Origin: Agromyces laixinhei
Lineage (GTDB): Bacteria; Actinomycetota; Actinomycetes; Actinomycetales; Microbacteriaceae
NCBI RefSeq assembly: GCF_006337065.1
Contig: NZ_CP040872.1
Location: 3,224,001-3,288,000 of the forward strand
Length of the DNA stretch: 64,000 nucleotides
Direction of reading: 5' to 3'
The notes under the pieces were generated by a model. The model ran no database searches. It had not been told where the DNA came from and was given only the letters and a program-made list of their open reading frames with translations. Below, piece by piece: positions 35,667-44,748 of the stretch (position 1 is the stretch's first letter; each line of letters starts with the position of its first letter). The position numbers were made by a program, and so were the translations under genes.

Positions 35667-36647
35667 TCAGTCTGCGGCAGGCACCTCGGCGAACGCGCGC
35701 ACCGGGAAGGTGCCGAAGCCGGCGACCCGCGGCGGCACGGCCGTGAAGCGGGCACCGCGTACCGGCACCTCTGCGAGCGCGGTCAGGTGCTCGACCACGT
35801 GGATGCCCGCCGCCAGCAAGATGGAGTGCGCCGGCCGGGTGCCGCCCGATTCGGTGTCGTCGATGTTGAGCGAGTCGATGCCGACGATCGCGACGCCGAC
35901 GTCGGCGAGGTGCTGTGCACCGGCCTCGGTGAGGAACGGCGCGCCGTGCGCATACTCGGGTCGCCCGAAGTGACGGCTCCAGCCCGTGTGCAGCAGCACC
36001 GCGGTGCCCGCGAGCTCGCGGTCGAAGAAGACCGCTGCGGGAATACCGCGCTCCGCGGCATCCGTCAGTCTGAAGACCTCGGCGGGGATGCCGACGAGCG
36101 TGTCGAGCGACAGGCTCGCGAGGTCGCCCCCGCCTGCGTACCGGTGGAACGGGCTGTCGAGGTAGGTGCCGGTATTGCCCGCCATCGCGATGACGTCGAT
36201 CTCGAACTCGGTGCCCGGCGCGTAGTGGTCGCGCGACGCCTCACGCGTCAGGTGCGGCGTGATCTGCGGCGCGGGCAGGCCGGGGTACGTCACGAGCCCC
36301 TCGCTGATCACGTGGCTGAGATCGACGAGTCGACCGCGCTGCGCAGTGTTCAGCGCAGCGGATGCCTCGGCGCCCGCGTCGGCGCCCCCGCTCGCGTCGG
36401 CGCCCCCGCCCGCGCCGGCCTCGGCGCCTGCGCCCCTCGATCCCCGGTGCGCCTCTTCGACGACCGAAAGGTTCGATAACTCGACGCTGCCGACGAGTGC
36501 GAGGCCGAGGTGGCGCACGAGCAGTTCGCCGATCTGCGCTTCGGTGAGCTGCGGTGACGGCAGGTCGAGCCGGAACGCCTCGGCGTGCAGCCCGCCGCCG
36601 TTGACGAAGGAGATATCGGCATCGAAGCGGGCGCGGTACTCGGTCAC
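35667..36647 (-). CDS. Cyclase-family protein with an N-terminal extension (kynurenine-formamidase fold)
   Basis: 326 residues from GTG 36647, overlapping the permease stop in a GTGA junction. The C-terminal part (from about residue 110: RLVDLSHVISEGLVTYPG) is a cyclase-family hydrolase. The metal-binding motif, usually HxGTHxDxPxH, reads NTGTYLDSPFHRY here, so two His positions are replaced. Residues 1-75 form a separate small domain (TEYRARFDADISFVNGGGLH) joined by a low-complexity Ala/Gly linker (GAEAGAGGGADASGG). The substrate is unknown; coupling to an APC-type permease suggests a transported amino acid or related amide. Confidence 0.8.
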   Translation of the reverse strand: MTEYRARFDADISFVNGGGLHAEAFRLDLPSPQLTEAQIGELLVRHLGLALVGSVELSNLSVVEEAHRGSRGAGAEAGAGGGADASGGADAGAEASAALNTAQRGRLVDLSHVISEGLVTYPGLPAPQITPHLTREASRDHYAPGTEFEIDVIAMAGNTGTYLDSPFHRYAGGGDLASLSLDTLVGIPAEVFRLTDAAERGIPAAVFFDRELAGTAVLLHTGWSRHFGRPEYAHGAPFLTEAGAQHLADVGVAIVGIDSLNIDDTESGGTRPAHSILLAAGIHVVEHLTALAEVPVRGARFTAVPPRVAGFGTFPVRAFAEVPAAD

Positions 36648-38062
36648 CGGAGCACCTCGGTAGCGGGGCGGTCGGTCGGCGCTGCGATCTGCGTGCTGCG
36701 ACGGCGCGCCCGCACACGCCGCACGACGGTCACGAGCACTGCGGCGGCAGCGAGCAGGAGCGGCACGATGAGGTTCGCCCAGGCGAGCACGAGGAGCCCC
36801 GCGGTCATGACCGTCGCGATGACCGCGAGCCACCAGCCGAACGACCAGCGCCGCAGCAGCAGGGTCGCGGCGAGCATGCCCACCGCGTAGATGGCGACCA
36901 TGTTGCTCGTGTGGATGAGGATGAAGCCCGTGAGGTCGAGGTCGTTCGCCAGCATGAGGCAGAAGTAGCCGATGACGAGCACGCCGGTGAGGGCGAGAGC
37001 GCGTCGCGGCACCTCGCCGTCGGCGGCACCCTTCGCGAAGAACCTCGGCAGGTCGCCGTCGCGTCCGAGTGCGGCGCCGAGCTTGGCGAAGGCAGGCAGG
37101 TAGGCGTTCATCACGCCGAGCGTGACGATCGCCGCGACGATCGCGACGAGCACAGGTCCGATGCCGGGCGCCGTGGTCTCGACGAGATCGAGCAGCGGTA
37201 CCTGCCCCTCGCCGGCCCGGTCGCCGAGCACCGCGACCGTGACGACCTGCAGGGCGAGGTATCCGGCGCCGACCACGACGACGGCGATGCCGGTGGCGAG
37301 CGGGATGATCTTGCGCGGGTTCTTGAACTCGCCCGCGATGTGCGTGCCGACCTCCCAGCCGGCGAAGGCCCACACGAAGAGGCTGATCGCGACGCCGACC
37401 CCGCCCCAGCCGTTCGGCAGGAACGGCGCGAAGTTGGATGCCTCGGCGGCCGGGAATGCGACCGCGACCACGCCGACGACGACGGAGACCAGGAGCCCGG
37501 TGAGCACGAACTGCACCCAGCCCGCCACACGCACGCCGAACCAGTTGACGATGAACGGGGGCGCGAAGACCGCGAGGCTGATGATCGGCACGGCGGAACG
37601 ATCGATGCCGAGCACCGCGACGACGTACTCGCCGCCGAGCACGGCGAGCACCGGGGCGCCGAAGCAGACGCCGAAGTAGAACCAGTACCCGGTCATGCGC
37701 GCCATCGTGTCGCCCAGCGCACGGCGTGCGAAGCTCGCCACACCCCCGGCATCGGGATACCGGGCGGCGAGCGACGCGAAGGTGCCCGCCAGCGGTATCG
37801 AGAGCACGAGCACCGCGGCGACCGCGACGACCGACGCCGGCCCCGCTGCGGAAGCCGCGAGCCCCGGCAATACGAGAATGCCCGAGCCGAGCACGCTCGC
37901 GATGTAGAGGGCGGTGCCCTGCACGAGGCCGAGGCGGCCACGATGCGGTGCGGGATCGGCGGTCGTCGAGGTGTCGGATGCTGCGGCGCTTGCGCTCACG
38001 AGCGGTGCCGCGCCACTCGCCACGACGGTCTGATTCGAGGTCACTCGCTCATTCTGGAACAT
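36644..38062 (-). CDS. APC-superfamily amino acid permease
   Basis: 472 residues with about 12 membrane segments. The N-terminal GTALYIASVLGSGILVLPG is the APC TM1 signature with its unwound GSG substrate site, and FVWAFAGWEVGTHIAGEFKNPRK matches the TM6-loop region. I give ATG 38062; GTG 38044 (VTSNQTVV) is equally possible. It is translationally coupled to the cyclase gene, so the transported compound may be the substrate of that enzyme. Confidence 0.88.
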   Translation of the reverse strand: MFQNERVTSNQTVVASGAAPLVSASAAASDTSTTADPAPHRGRLGLVQGTALYIASVLGSGILVLPGLAASAAGPASVVAVAAVLVLSIPLAGTFASLAARYPDAGGVASFARRALGDTMARMTGYWFYFGVCFGAPVLAVLGGEYVVAVLGIDRSAVPIISLAVFAPPFIVNWFGVRVAGWVQFVLTGLLVSVVVGVVAVAFPAAEASNFAPFLPNGWGGVGVAISLFVWAFAGWEVGTHIAGEFKNPRKIIPLATGIAVVVVGAGYLALQVVTVAVLGDRAGEGQVPLLDLVETTAPGIGPVLVAIVAAIVTLGVMNAYLPAFAKLGAALGRDGDLPRFFAKGAADGEVPRRALALTGVLVIGYFCLMLANDLDLTGFILIHTSNMVAIYAVGMLAATLLLRRWSFGWWLAVIATVMTAGLLVLAWANLIVPLLLAAAAVLVTVVRRVRARRRSTQIAAPTDRPATEVLR

Positions 38063-38205
38063 CCCACCGACGTGCGCTCCTGGCAGGAATGCCACCTTTC
38101 GTCGAAATTCTGCCAGAGGCTCGGATGGGACGGCGAGACCGAAGTCGCGGCGGGTCGCGACCCTCGACGGATGCGCCGCGAGCCGGCGTCGCGTGGGCTG
38201 GACAC

Positions 38206-39180
38206 ATGACCACGAAACAGCTGGAAACCGACGCATCACCCGCCGCGGCGATCGGAACCGCGGCACTCGCCATCGTCACCGCTGCCGTCTCCCTCACGAT
38301 CGGACCGACCGACGACTACGCACGGATCTTCCCACCCCGCTGGCTCACCTTCATCGCGGCGACTCTGCTCGTCGTGGCACTCCTGGCGGAGAGGTCCGCC
38401 GCCCCGCCCCGTCGCAGGCGAGGCGGGGGCGTGCTCGGCTGGGCCGCCGCGGTGTTCTTCTTCGGCGCCTCCGGCGGAGTGATCCTCGACGGCTTCCGGG
38501 CGTTCTTCCGGGCGACGGGGATTCCCGCCGGCGAGTTCGCCACCGTCGACTGGCCGGGCGCGCTCGCGCGGGCCGCGAGCCTGTTCGCCGCTCTCGCGAC
38601 GGTTCTCTGGACATCCCGCCTCCGCGCGAGGAAGGAGCGCACCCCCGAGGGCACCCGCCCCGCGACATCCACGTTCATGCGAACCGCTCTCGCGTGGAGC
38701 GCCGTCGCCTTCACCGTTCCCTACCCACTGCTCAAGCTGGTGTGGTGGGCGCAGGATGCCTCGGGCCGCGCGGCCGCCGACCGCGCAGGTTTCCCGGTGA
38801 TGGAACTCCTCGCCTTCGGCGCCGCACTCCTCCTCGTGCTCCTGCTGACCTCGTCACTGCCCCTGCCCCTCCCCGCGTGGCTGCTGATCACCGGCGGCTG
38901 GATCGCGTCGATGGCGCTGCTCAGCATGGGGTTCCTCATGGTCTTCGGGCTGCTCGCGCAGGCGACCGGCGTCGCGGCAGGTTCCGTCTCGTTCACGAGT
39001 GGTGGAGCGACGCTGTTGGTGTCGTGCGTCTACGCCACGTGGCTCCTTCTCGGACTCGTGACGCTCGTCGCGACGCTCGCGTTCGTCGACGATCGCCGCT
39101 CCCGTCGAGCACAACTCGTCGAGCGAGCGGATGCGATACGTGCCGGGGCACCTCCTACCGAGCGGACCGCCGCGGAATAG
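38206..39180 (+). CDS. Hypothetical integral membrane protein
   Basis: 324 residues with about eight hydrophobic segments (for example ALAIVTAAVSLTIG, WAAAVFFFGASGGVILDGF, LLVSCVYATWLLLGLVTLVA) and charged loops. No catalytic motif is visible. It ends nine bases before the histidine kinase gene on the same strand, so it is probably expressed with that two-component system and may be the sensed or regulated partner. Function unknown. Confidence 0.75.
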   Translation: MTTKQLETDASPAAAIGTAALAIVTAAVSLTIGPTDDYARIFPPRWLTFIAATLLVVALLAERSAAPPRRRRGGGVLGWAAAVFFFGASGGVILDGFRAFFRATGIPAGEFATVDWPGALARAASLFAALATVLWTSRLRARKERTPEGTRPATSTFMRTALAWSAVAFTVPYPLLKLVWWAQDASGRAAADRAGFPVMELLAFGAALLLVLLLTSSLPLPLPAWLLITGGWIASMALLSMGFLMVFGLLAQATGVAAGSVSFTSGGATLLVSCVYATWLLLGLVTLVATLAFVDDRRSRRAQLVERADAIRAGAPPTERTAAE

Positions 39181-39189
39181 GTTGGACCC

Positions 39190-40374
39190 GTGACCCGGAA
39201 GCCGACCCGCCAGGACGTGCTCATCGCCGTGGCCGCGCTGATCGCGCTGCTCCCGTTGACGGCGGTCATCGCACTCAGCTCCATTCCCGCGCCCGCCGCG
39301 TGGATCGTGCTGGTGCTCGCGGTCGTCGCGCATGCCGCACTCGTGTGGCGCCGCGCGCACCCGCTCGGCGCGCTGCTCGTCATCTCGGCGGCGCTCGGAG
39401 GCGAGGTCGTCGTGACCGGCCTGTTTTTCCTGCTGCCCTCCTCGCTCGTGTTCGTGATCGCACTGTACGCGGCGACGGCCTACGGCACGCGCTGGCCGCC
39501 GCTCTCGATCGGGCTCGCCGGCTCCGCGGCTGCAGCCGCCCGGTACGCCGCCGACCCGAGCATCGTCGACTCCGGATTCGGACCGGCACCCTGGCTGCTG
39601 TTCCTGCTCTTCGCCGCGGTCGTGCTCTGCGCATGGACGATGGGCCTCCTTCGGCGAGCACAGCTGCTCGCGACCCGTGTCGCCGAAGAGCGCGCAGCAG
39701 CCGAACGTCGCGACCATGCGCAGCGCGAGGCGCTCGCGGCCTACGAGCAGCGCGCACGCATCTCGCGCGACATGCACGACGTGCTCGCACACTCGCTCTC
39801 GGTGATCATCGGTCAGGCGCGAGTGGCCCGGTTCGACGCGGCACGGGCGGGAGCGGCACTCGGCGTGATCGAAGACACCGCGCGCGATTCGCTGCACGAG
39901 ATCAGGGGCCTGCTCCGAGACATCCGCGACGACGGGCCCGGTGCACGGCCGCGCCCGCAGCCCACCCTCGCCGAGCTTCCCGAGTTGATCGAACAGGCGC
40001 GCGCGCTCGGCAGCGACGTCACGCAATCGACACAGGGAACACCGGTGCCGATCGGCTCCGCAGCGCAGTTGGCGATCTACCGGTTCGTGCAGGAGTCGTT
40101 GACGAATGTGGCGAAGCACGCGCACGCCGGCGCCGCCGTCGCGGTCACGGTGCGGTGGGAGCGCGGGCAACTGACGGTGAACATCGCGAACGACCGGGTT
40201 CGGGCGCGACCCCGGCCCGATACCGTCGAGCCCGGAATGGGGCTGCAGGGCATGGGCGAACGGCTCCGTCCGATCGGCGGCACCGTCATCATCGACGACG
40301 CGAATGAGGGCGAGTACAGTGTGACCGCGATCGTTCCCTCGACCGTGGCGACCCAGCAGGAGTTCACCGAATGA
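39190..40374 (+). CDS. Sensor histidine kinase, NarL/DesK-type (HisKA_3)
   Basis: 394 residues from GTG 39190. About five or six membrane segments fill the first 150 residues, with no large extracellular loop. The dimerisation/phosphoacceptor helix reads ISRDMHDVLAHSLSVIIGQ with His196, typical of HisKA_3. The ATPase domain shows YRFVQESLTNVAKHA (N box) and GMGLQGMGERL (G box). The ATG of the response regulator overlaps its TGA. The signal is unknown; membrane-embedded sensing is usual for this group. Confidence 0.92.
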   Translation: MTRKPTRQDVLIAVAALIALLPLTAVIALSSIPAPAAWIVLVLAVVAHAALVWRRAHPLGALLVISAALGGEVVVTGLFFLLPSSLVFVIALYAATAYGTRWPPLSIGLAGSAAAAARYAADPSIVDSGFGPAPWLLFLLFAAVVLCAWTMGLLRRAQLLATRVAEERAAAERRDHAQREALAAYEQRARISRDMHDVLAHSLSVIIGQARVARFDAARAGAALGVIEDTARDSLHEIRGLLRDIRDDGPGARPRPQPTLAELPELIEQARALGSDVTQSTQGTPVPIGSAAQLAIYRFVQESLTNVAKHAHAGAAVAVTVRWERGQLTVNIANDRVRARPRPDTVEPGMGLQGMGERLRPIGGTVIIDDANEGEYSVTAIVPSTVATQQEFTE

Positions 40375-41024
40375 TCCGCGTGCTCGTCGCCGACGATCAA
40401 CCCCTCGTGCGCGCCGGCATCGTGGCGAGCATCGGCGCCCAGCCCGACCTCGAGGTCGTCGCCGAAGCCGGGAACGGCGTCGACGCCGTGCGAGAGACGG
40501 CCCGCCACTCGCCCGATGTCGTGCTGATGGACATTCGGATGCCGCAGCTCGACGGCATCGACGCCACTCGCGAGATCCTCGAACTCCGAGGCGGTACGCG
40601 GGTGCTCGTGCTCACGACGTTCGACGCCGACGAGTACATGTTCGGGGCGCTCCGCGCCGGAGCATCCGGTTTCCTCGTGAAGGACGCCTCCGTCGACGAG
40701 CTCGCCGCCGCGATTCGCGCGGTGCATCGCGGCGACGCGGTGCTCGCCCCCTCGACGACGGGCCGGCTCCTCGCACTCATGCTCCCGGCGATGCCCGACC
40801 CCCGCCAGCGTGCCGCCGCCGAAGCGGCCCTGACCGGGCGCGAGCTCGAGATCGTGCGGCTCGTTGCGAGCGGCCTCGGCAACGCCGAGGTCGCTCGCGC
40901 CGTCCATCTCGCCGAGGCGACGGTCAAGACGCACATCGGTCACGTGCTCACCAAGCTGGCGCTGCGTGATCGCGTGCAGATCGCCATCTGGGCGTACCGG
41001 AACGGACTCGCGCCCGATCAGTGA
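40371..41024 (+). CDS. Response regulator, LuxR/NarL family
   Basis: 217 residues. The receiver domain has acidic pair DD near residue 8, phosphoacceptor Asp54 in VLMDIRMPQL and the conserved Lys in GFLVKDAS. A C-terminal LuxR helix-turn-helix contains LTGRELEIVRLVASGLGNAEVARAVHLAEATVKTH in family order. It is coupled by a 4-base overlap to the kinase gene. Target genes are not evident, though the adjacent membrane protein is a candidate. Confidence 0.94.
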   Translation: MIRVLVADDQPLVRAGIVASIGAQPDLEVVAEAGNGVDAVRETARHSPDVVLMDIRMPQLDGIDATREILELRGGTRVLVLTTFDADEYMFGALRAGASGFLVKDASVDELAAAIRAVHRGDAVLAPSTTGRLLALMLPAMPDPRQRAAAEAALTGRELEIVRLVASGLGNAEVARAVHLAEATVKTHIGHVLTKLALRDRVQIAIWAYRNGLAPDQ

Positions 41025-41122
41025 CGTACGTGCGCATCGAGCGCTGCGGTGCGGGCGCACTTCTCGTCGAGGCGCGCCGGAGAGGTGCGGAGCGCGAGAG
41101 CGGAGCGCGAGGGCGGAGGCCG

Positions 41123-42322
41123 CTACAGGCGGGCGAGCGCCCCGTCGATATCGGCGAGCAGGTCGGCGACATCCTCGATGCCGACCGACAGTCGCACGAC
41201 CGACTCGGGCACCTCGGCGTCGGTGCCCTTCACCGAGGCGTGCGTCATCTCCGACGGGTAGTTGACGAGCGACTCGACGCCGCCGAGCGATTCTGCGAGC
41301 TGGAAGAGTTCGGTCGACTCGGCGAATCGGCGCGCGGCGTCGCCGCCGCCCGCGAGCGAGATCGACAGCATGCCGCCGAAGCCCGACATCTGCCGGGCGG
41401 CGAGCTCGTGACCGGGGTGCGACTCGAGGCCCGGGTAGTACACCCGCTCGATGCCGGGGTGCTCGTCGAGGCGCCGGGCGATCGCCAGCGCGTTGCTGCT
41501 GTGCCGTTCCATGCGCACGCCGAGCGTCTTGATGCCGCGCGAAGTGAGGAACGCGTCGAACGGGCCCGAGACCGCGCCCGCCGCGAACTGCGTGAACGTC
41601 ACGCGTTCGGCGAGGTCGGCGAGTTCGGGGCGGGGCGATCCGCCGCTCGCGTCGAGTCCCGCCCCGAACACGAGCGCGCCGCCGACGACGTCGGAATGCC
41701 CGCCGAGGTACTTCGTCGTCGAGTGCACGATGACGTCGGCGCCGAGCGCGAGCGGCTGCTGCAGTGCGGGCGAGGCGAAGGTGTTGTCGACGACAACGAG
41801 CACGCCCGCGGTGCGGCCGAGTTCGGCGAGCGCCGCGACATCCGAGATCTTCATGAGGGGGTTCGACGGCGTCTCGATCCAGAGCACCTTCGTCGACGAC
41901 TCGATCGCCGCGCGCACCGCGTCGAGGTCGCTCGTGTCGACGGTCGTGTGCCGCACGCCCCAGGCGCCGTGGACCTTTCGGATGAGCCGGTGCGTGCCGC
42001 CGTAGACGTCGTTGCCGATCACGACGTGGTCGCCGGGAGCGAGCACGGTGCGCAGCAGCGCGTCTTCGGCCGCGAGGCCCGAGGCGAACGAGAGGCCGAG
42101 CTCGCCGCCCTCGAGCGCAGCGAGCTGGGTCTCGAGCGCGGTGCGCGTGGGGTTGCCGCCGCGCGAGTACTCGTAACCGCCGCGAAGGCCGCCGATGCCG
42201 TCTTGCACGTAGGTGGAGGTCGCGTAGATCGGCGGGATGACCGCGCCGGTGGTCGGGTCGAACTCCTGCCCCGCGTGGATCGCACGAGTGTCAAACCCCA
42301 TGCTCTTTTCAGGAGTATTCAT
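41123..42322 (-). CDS. metB: Cystathionine gamma-synthase/lyase-type PLP enzyme
   Basis: 399-residue Cys/Met-metabolism PLP enzyme. Motifs: IPPIYATSTYVQDG, YEYSRGGNPTRTALE, the PLP-binding VHSTTKYLGGHSDVVGG with Lys204, and the C-terminal SLGGVESLVNYPSEMTHAS. It lies 94 bases downstream of cbs on the same strand. With cystathionine beta-synthase next door, the pair could run reverse transsulfuration (homocysteine to cysteine), where this protein acts as gamma-lyase; gamma-synthase activity is also possible and sequence alone does not decide. Start codon ATG 42322 has a weak ribosome site; ATG 42301 (MGFDTRAIHAG) is an alternative. Confidence 0.92.
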   Translation of the reverse strand: MNTPEKSMGFDTRAIHAGQEFDPTTGAVIPPIYATSTYVQDGIGGLRGGYEYSRGGNPTRTALETQLAALEGGELGLSFASGLAAEDALLRTVLAPGDHVVIGNDVYGGTHRLIRKVHGAWGVRHTTVDTSDLDAVRAAIESSTKVLWIETPSNPLMKISDVAALAELGRTAGVLVVVDNTFASPALQQPLALGADVIVHSTTKYLGGHSDVVGGALVFGAGLDASGGSPRPELADLAERVTFTQFAAGAVSGPFDAFLTSRGIKTLGVRMERHSSNALAIARRLDEHPGIERVYYPGLESHPGHELAARQMSGFGGMLSISLAGGGDAARRFAESTELFQLAESLGGVESLVNYPSEMTHASVKGTDAEVPESVVRLSVGIEDVADLLADIDGALARL

Positions 42323-42416
42323 GCGTTGCCGTCGCTTTCTGGGCGAAAGTTCAGCCCTGAGGGTTAATTGTTGATGAGAAACAGGACGTCCACGACATCC
42401 GTTCCTGAAAAAGGAA

Positions 42417-43784
42417 TTAGGCGGAGAGGTAGGCGAGCAGGTCGGTGCGGGTGATCACGCCGAGCGCCTTGCCGCCGTCGGTCACGAGCATCGCGGGAGT
42501 TGCGGCGAAGGCCGAGCGAGCGGATGCCACGGGCTCATTGACCCCGATGAGCGACAGCGGCTCGCCCACCACGCCCGACACCTTGTCGGTGAGCTGCGCC
42601 TCGCCGGAGAACACGAGGTCGAGCAGGGCCTCCTCGTGCAGCGCGCCCAGCACCTCGCCGAGCACGACGGGCGGCTCGGCGGTGAGCACGAGGAGTTGCG
42701 AGACCCCGGTCTCGGCCATGCGGTCGATCGCCTCGCGCACCGTGTCGTTCGGGTGCACGTAGACGATCGGGGCGGTGCGGTCGGCCTTCGCCGCGAGCAA
42801 CTCGGCGATCGTGTGGCCGGCCGGGGCGTTCGAGAAGCCGTACGCCCGCATCCACTTGTCGTTGAAGATCTTGCCGAGATAGCCGCGACCGCCGTCGGGC
42901 AGCAGCACCACGAACACATCGTCGGGGCCGGCGGATGCCGCGGCCTCGAGCGCCGCGACCACGGCCATGCCGCTCGATCCGCCCACCAGGATGCCCTCCT
43001 CGCGGGCGAGCCGCCGGGTCATGTCGAACGACGCCGCATCGGAGACGGCGATGATCTCGTGCGGCACGGCGGGGTCGTATGCCGCCGGCCAGAAGTCCTC
43101 GCCGACGCCCTCGACGAGGTACGGCCGCCCGGTGCCGCCCGAATACACCGAACCCTCGGGGTCGGCGCCGATGATGCGAACGCGATCGTCGGACACCTCA
43201 CGCAGATACCGCCCGGTGCCGGAGATCGTGCCGCCCGTGCCGACGCCGGCCACGAAATGGGTGACGCGGCCCTCGGTGTCGCGCCAGATCTCGGGACCCG
43301 TGGTCTCGTAGTGCGAACGCGGCCCGTTGGGGTTCGAGTACTGGTCGGGCTTGAACGCGCCGGGAATCTCGCGGGCGAGCCGGTCGGAGACGCCGTAGTA
43401 CGACTCCGGATTGTCGGGGGCGACGGCGGTCGGCGTCACGACGACCTCGGCGCCGTAGGCGGTGAGCACGTTGCGCTTGTCTTCACCGACCTTGTCGGGG
43501 CACACGAAGACGCACCTGTAGCCGCGCTGCTGGGCGATGAGCGCGAGCCCGACGCCGGTATTGCCGCTGGTCGGCTCGACGATGGTGCCGCCCGGCTTCA
43601 GCCGGCCCTCGCGTTCGGCCGCGTCGATGATGCGGCCCGCGATGCGGTCCTTCGATGAGCCGCCGGGGTTCAGGTACTCGAGCTTGACCAGCACCGTGGC
43701 ATCCGTCACCCCTTTCGTGACATGGTGCAGCTTCACGAGCGGGGTGTCGCCGACGAGATCGACGATGGTGTCTGCGTACTTCAT
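42417..43784 (-). CDS. cbs: Cystathionine beta-synthase
   Basis: 455 residues. The N-terminal PLP domain (1-320) has LNPGGSSKDRIAGRI with Lys45 as PLP lysine, EPTSGNTGVGLALIAQQ and GTGGTISGTGRYL. A C-terminal pair of CBS domains follows (IVYVHPNDTVREAIDRMAETGVSQ near 340 and a terminal GKALGVITRTDLLAYL). It condenses homocysteine with serine to cystathionine, or with sulfide donors in reverse. It is first of the cbs-metB pair. The CBS pair suggests allosteric control, possibly by an adenosyl ligand; that is family knowledge. Confidence 0.93.
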   Translation of the reverse strand: MKYADTIVDLVGDTPLVKLHHVTKGVTDATVLVKLEYLNPGGSSKDRIAGRIIDAAEREGRLKPGGTIVEPTSGNTGVGLALIAQQRGYRCVFVCPDKVGEDKRNVLTAYGAEVVVTPTAVAPDNPESYYGVSDRLAREIPGAFKPDQYSNPNGPRSHYETTGPEIWRDTEGRVTHFVAGVGTGGTISGTGRYLREVSDDRVRIIGADPEGSVYSGGTGRPYLVEGVGEDFWPAAYDPAVPHEIIAVSDAASFDMTRRLAREEGILVGGSSGMAVVAALEAAASAGPDDVFVVLLPDGGRGYLGKIFNDKWMRAYGFSNAPAGHTIAELLAAKADRTAPIVYVHPNDTVREAIDRMAETGVSQLLVLTAEPPVVLGEVLGALHEEALLDLVFSGEAQLTDKVSGVVGEPLSLIGVNEPVASARSAFAATPAMLVTDGGKALGVITRTDLLAYLSA

Positions 43785-43869
43785 TTGCGGTGCCCTTGCT
43801 GTCGGCTCGTTCCGCCCGGTCGGCGGACGGGAGCGGCGAACGATCGTGCGTGCGGTGTCGGTCTTGTCG

Positions 43870-43918
43870 GCGTCAGCGACAAGAGTCGCGTCAGCGACAA
43901 CGGTCGCGTCAGCGACAA
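43870..43918. repeat. Three tandem copies of an 18-bp unit (core GCGTCAGCGACAA)
   Basis: GCGTCAGCGACAA repeats at 43870, 43888 and 43906 with exact 18-base spacing in the 271-bp gap between the divergent cbs and DUF3105 genes. The spacing of nearly two helical turns would suit protein binding on one DNA face. It could also be simple slippage. Confidence 0.85.
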
Positions 43919-44055
43919 CACAGCGAGAGGATCACGAGGTCACTCTACTGTGCCTTCGACGGGCGATCAGCCGCAACGGATGCCTCGATCCGGTGTTCTC
44001 CCAGCCGAAACGCTCATAATATTGCAGCGACAACCATACGAGAGAGGGCCCACCT

Positions 44056-44748
44056 GTGAGCGCGACCCCGCCCGTTCCCCCCAAGGTGAAGCAGCAGCAG
44101 AAGGAGCTGTCGATCAAGCAGCAGCGCGCCGCTGAACGCGAACGCAAGCTCGCCGAGTTCAAGAAGCGCGAGGCCAAGGCCAAGCGCAACCGGCGCATCG
44201 GCCTCGGGGCGGCCATCGTCGGCGGCACCGCCGTGGTCGGCCTCATCATCGGGGCGGTCGTGCTGACCCCGCAGCCCGTCTCGTACAACGCCGGCAGCGA
44301 CGGCGCTCAGATCGAGGGCGTCGAGACCTTCGACAACCCCGCCGGCCACGTCGACGGCGTCGTCGACTACCCGCAGACCCCGCCCGCCGGCGGTGAGCAC
44401 AATCAGGCATGGCTGAACTGCGGCGTCTATGAAGAGCCCGTACCCAACGAGAACGCCGTGCACTCGCTCGAGCACGGCGCGATCTGGGTCACCTACGACC
44501 CCGAGCTGCCTGCTGCAGAGCTCGAGGCGCTGAAGAAGCACCTGCCCTCGAGCTACGTCGTGCTCTCGCCGTTCGAGGGACTTCCCTCACCGATCGTGCT
44601 GAGCGGCTGGAACTCGCAGCTCGCCCTCGACAGCGCCGACGACGAGCGCCTGCCCGCCTTCTTCGAGGAGTACTGGAAGAGCCAGAACGTGCCCGAGCCC
44701 GGCGCACTCTGCACCGGCGCGTTCGACGCCCCCGGCAAGGTGTCGTGA
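44056..44748 (+). CDS. DUF3105-family membrane-anchored protein
   Basis: 230 residues from GTG 44056. A Lys/Arg/Gln-rich helical N-terminus (KQQQKELSIKQQRAAERERK) is followed by one membrane segment near residues 50-75 (IGLGAAIVGGTAVVGLIIGAVV) and an extracellular DUF3105 domain with NQAWLNCGVYEEPV, NAVHSLEHGAIWVTY and a second Cys near the end (GALCTGAFD). The pair of Cys and the His/Glu motif may bind metal or form a disulfide. It overlaps the DUF305 gene, and this pair is common in actinobacteria. Function unproven; copper or cell-envelope redox roles are discussed for DUF305 partners. Confidence 0.88.
   Translation: MSATPPVPPKVKQQQKELSIKQQRAAERERKLAEFKKREAKAKRNRRIGLGAAIVGGTAVVGLIIGAVVLTPQPVSYNAGSDGAQIEGVETFDNPAGHVDGVVDYPQTPPAGGEHNQAWLNCGVYEEPVPNENAVHSLEHGAIWVTYDPELPAAELEALKKHLPSSYVVLSPFEGLPSPIVLSGWNSQLALDSADDERLPAFFEEYWKSQNVPEPGALCTGAFDAPGKVS

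Noticed and set aside
41087..41117. Short tandem repeat (GCGGAGCGCGAG) between the response regulator and metB
   Set aside because: Two and a half copies of a GC-rich 13-mer with no symmetry; I consider it chance or minor slippage.
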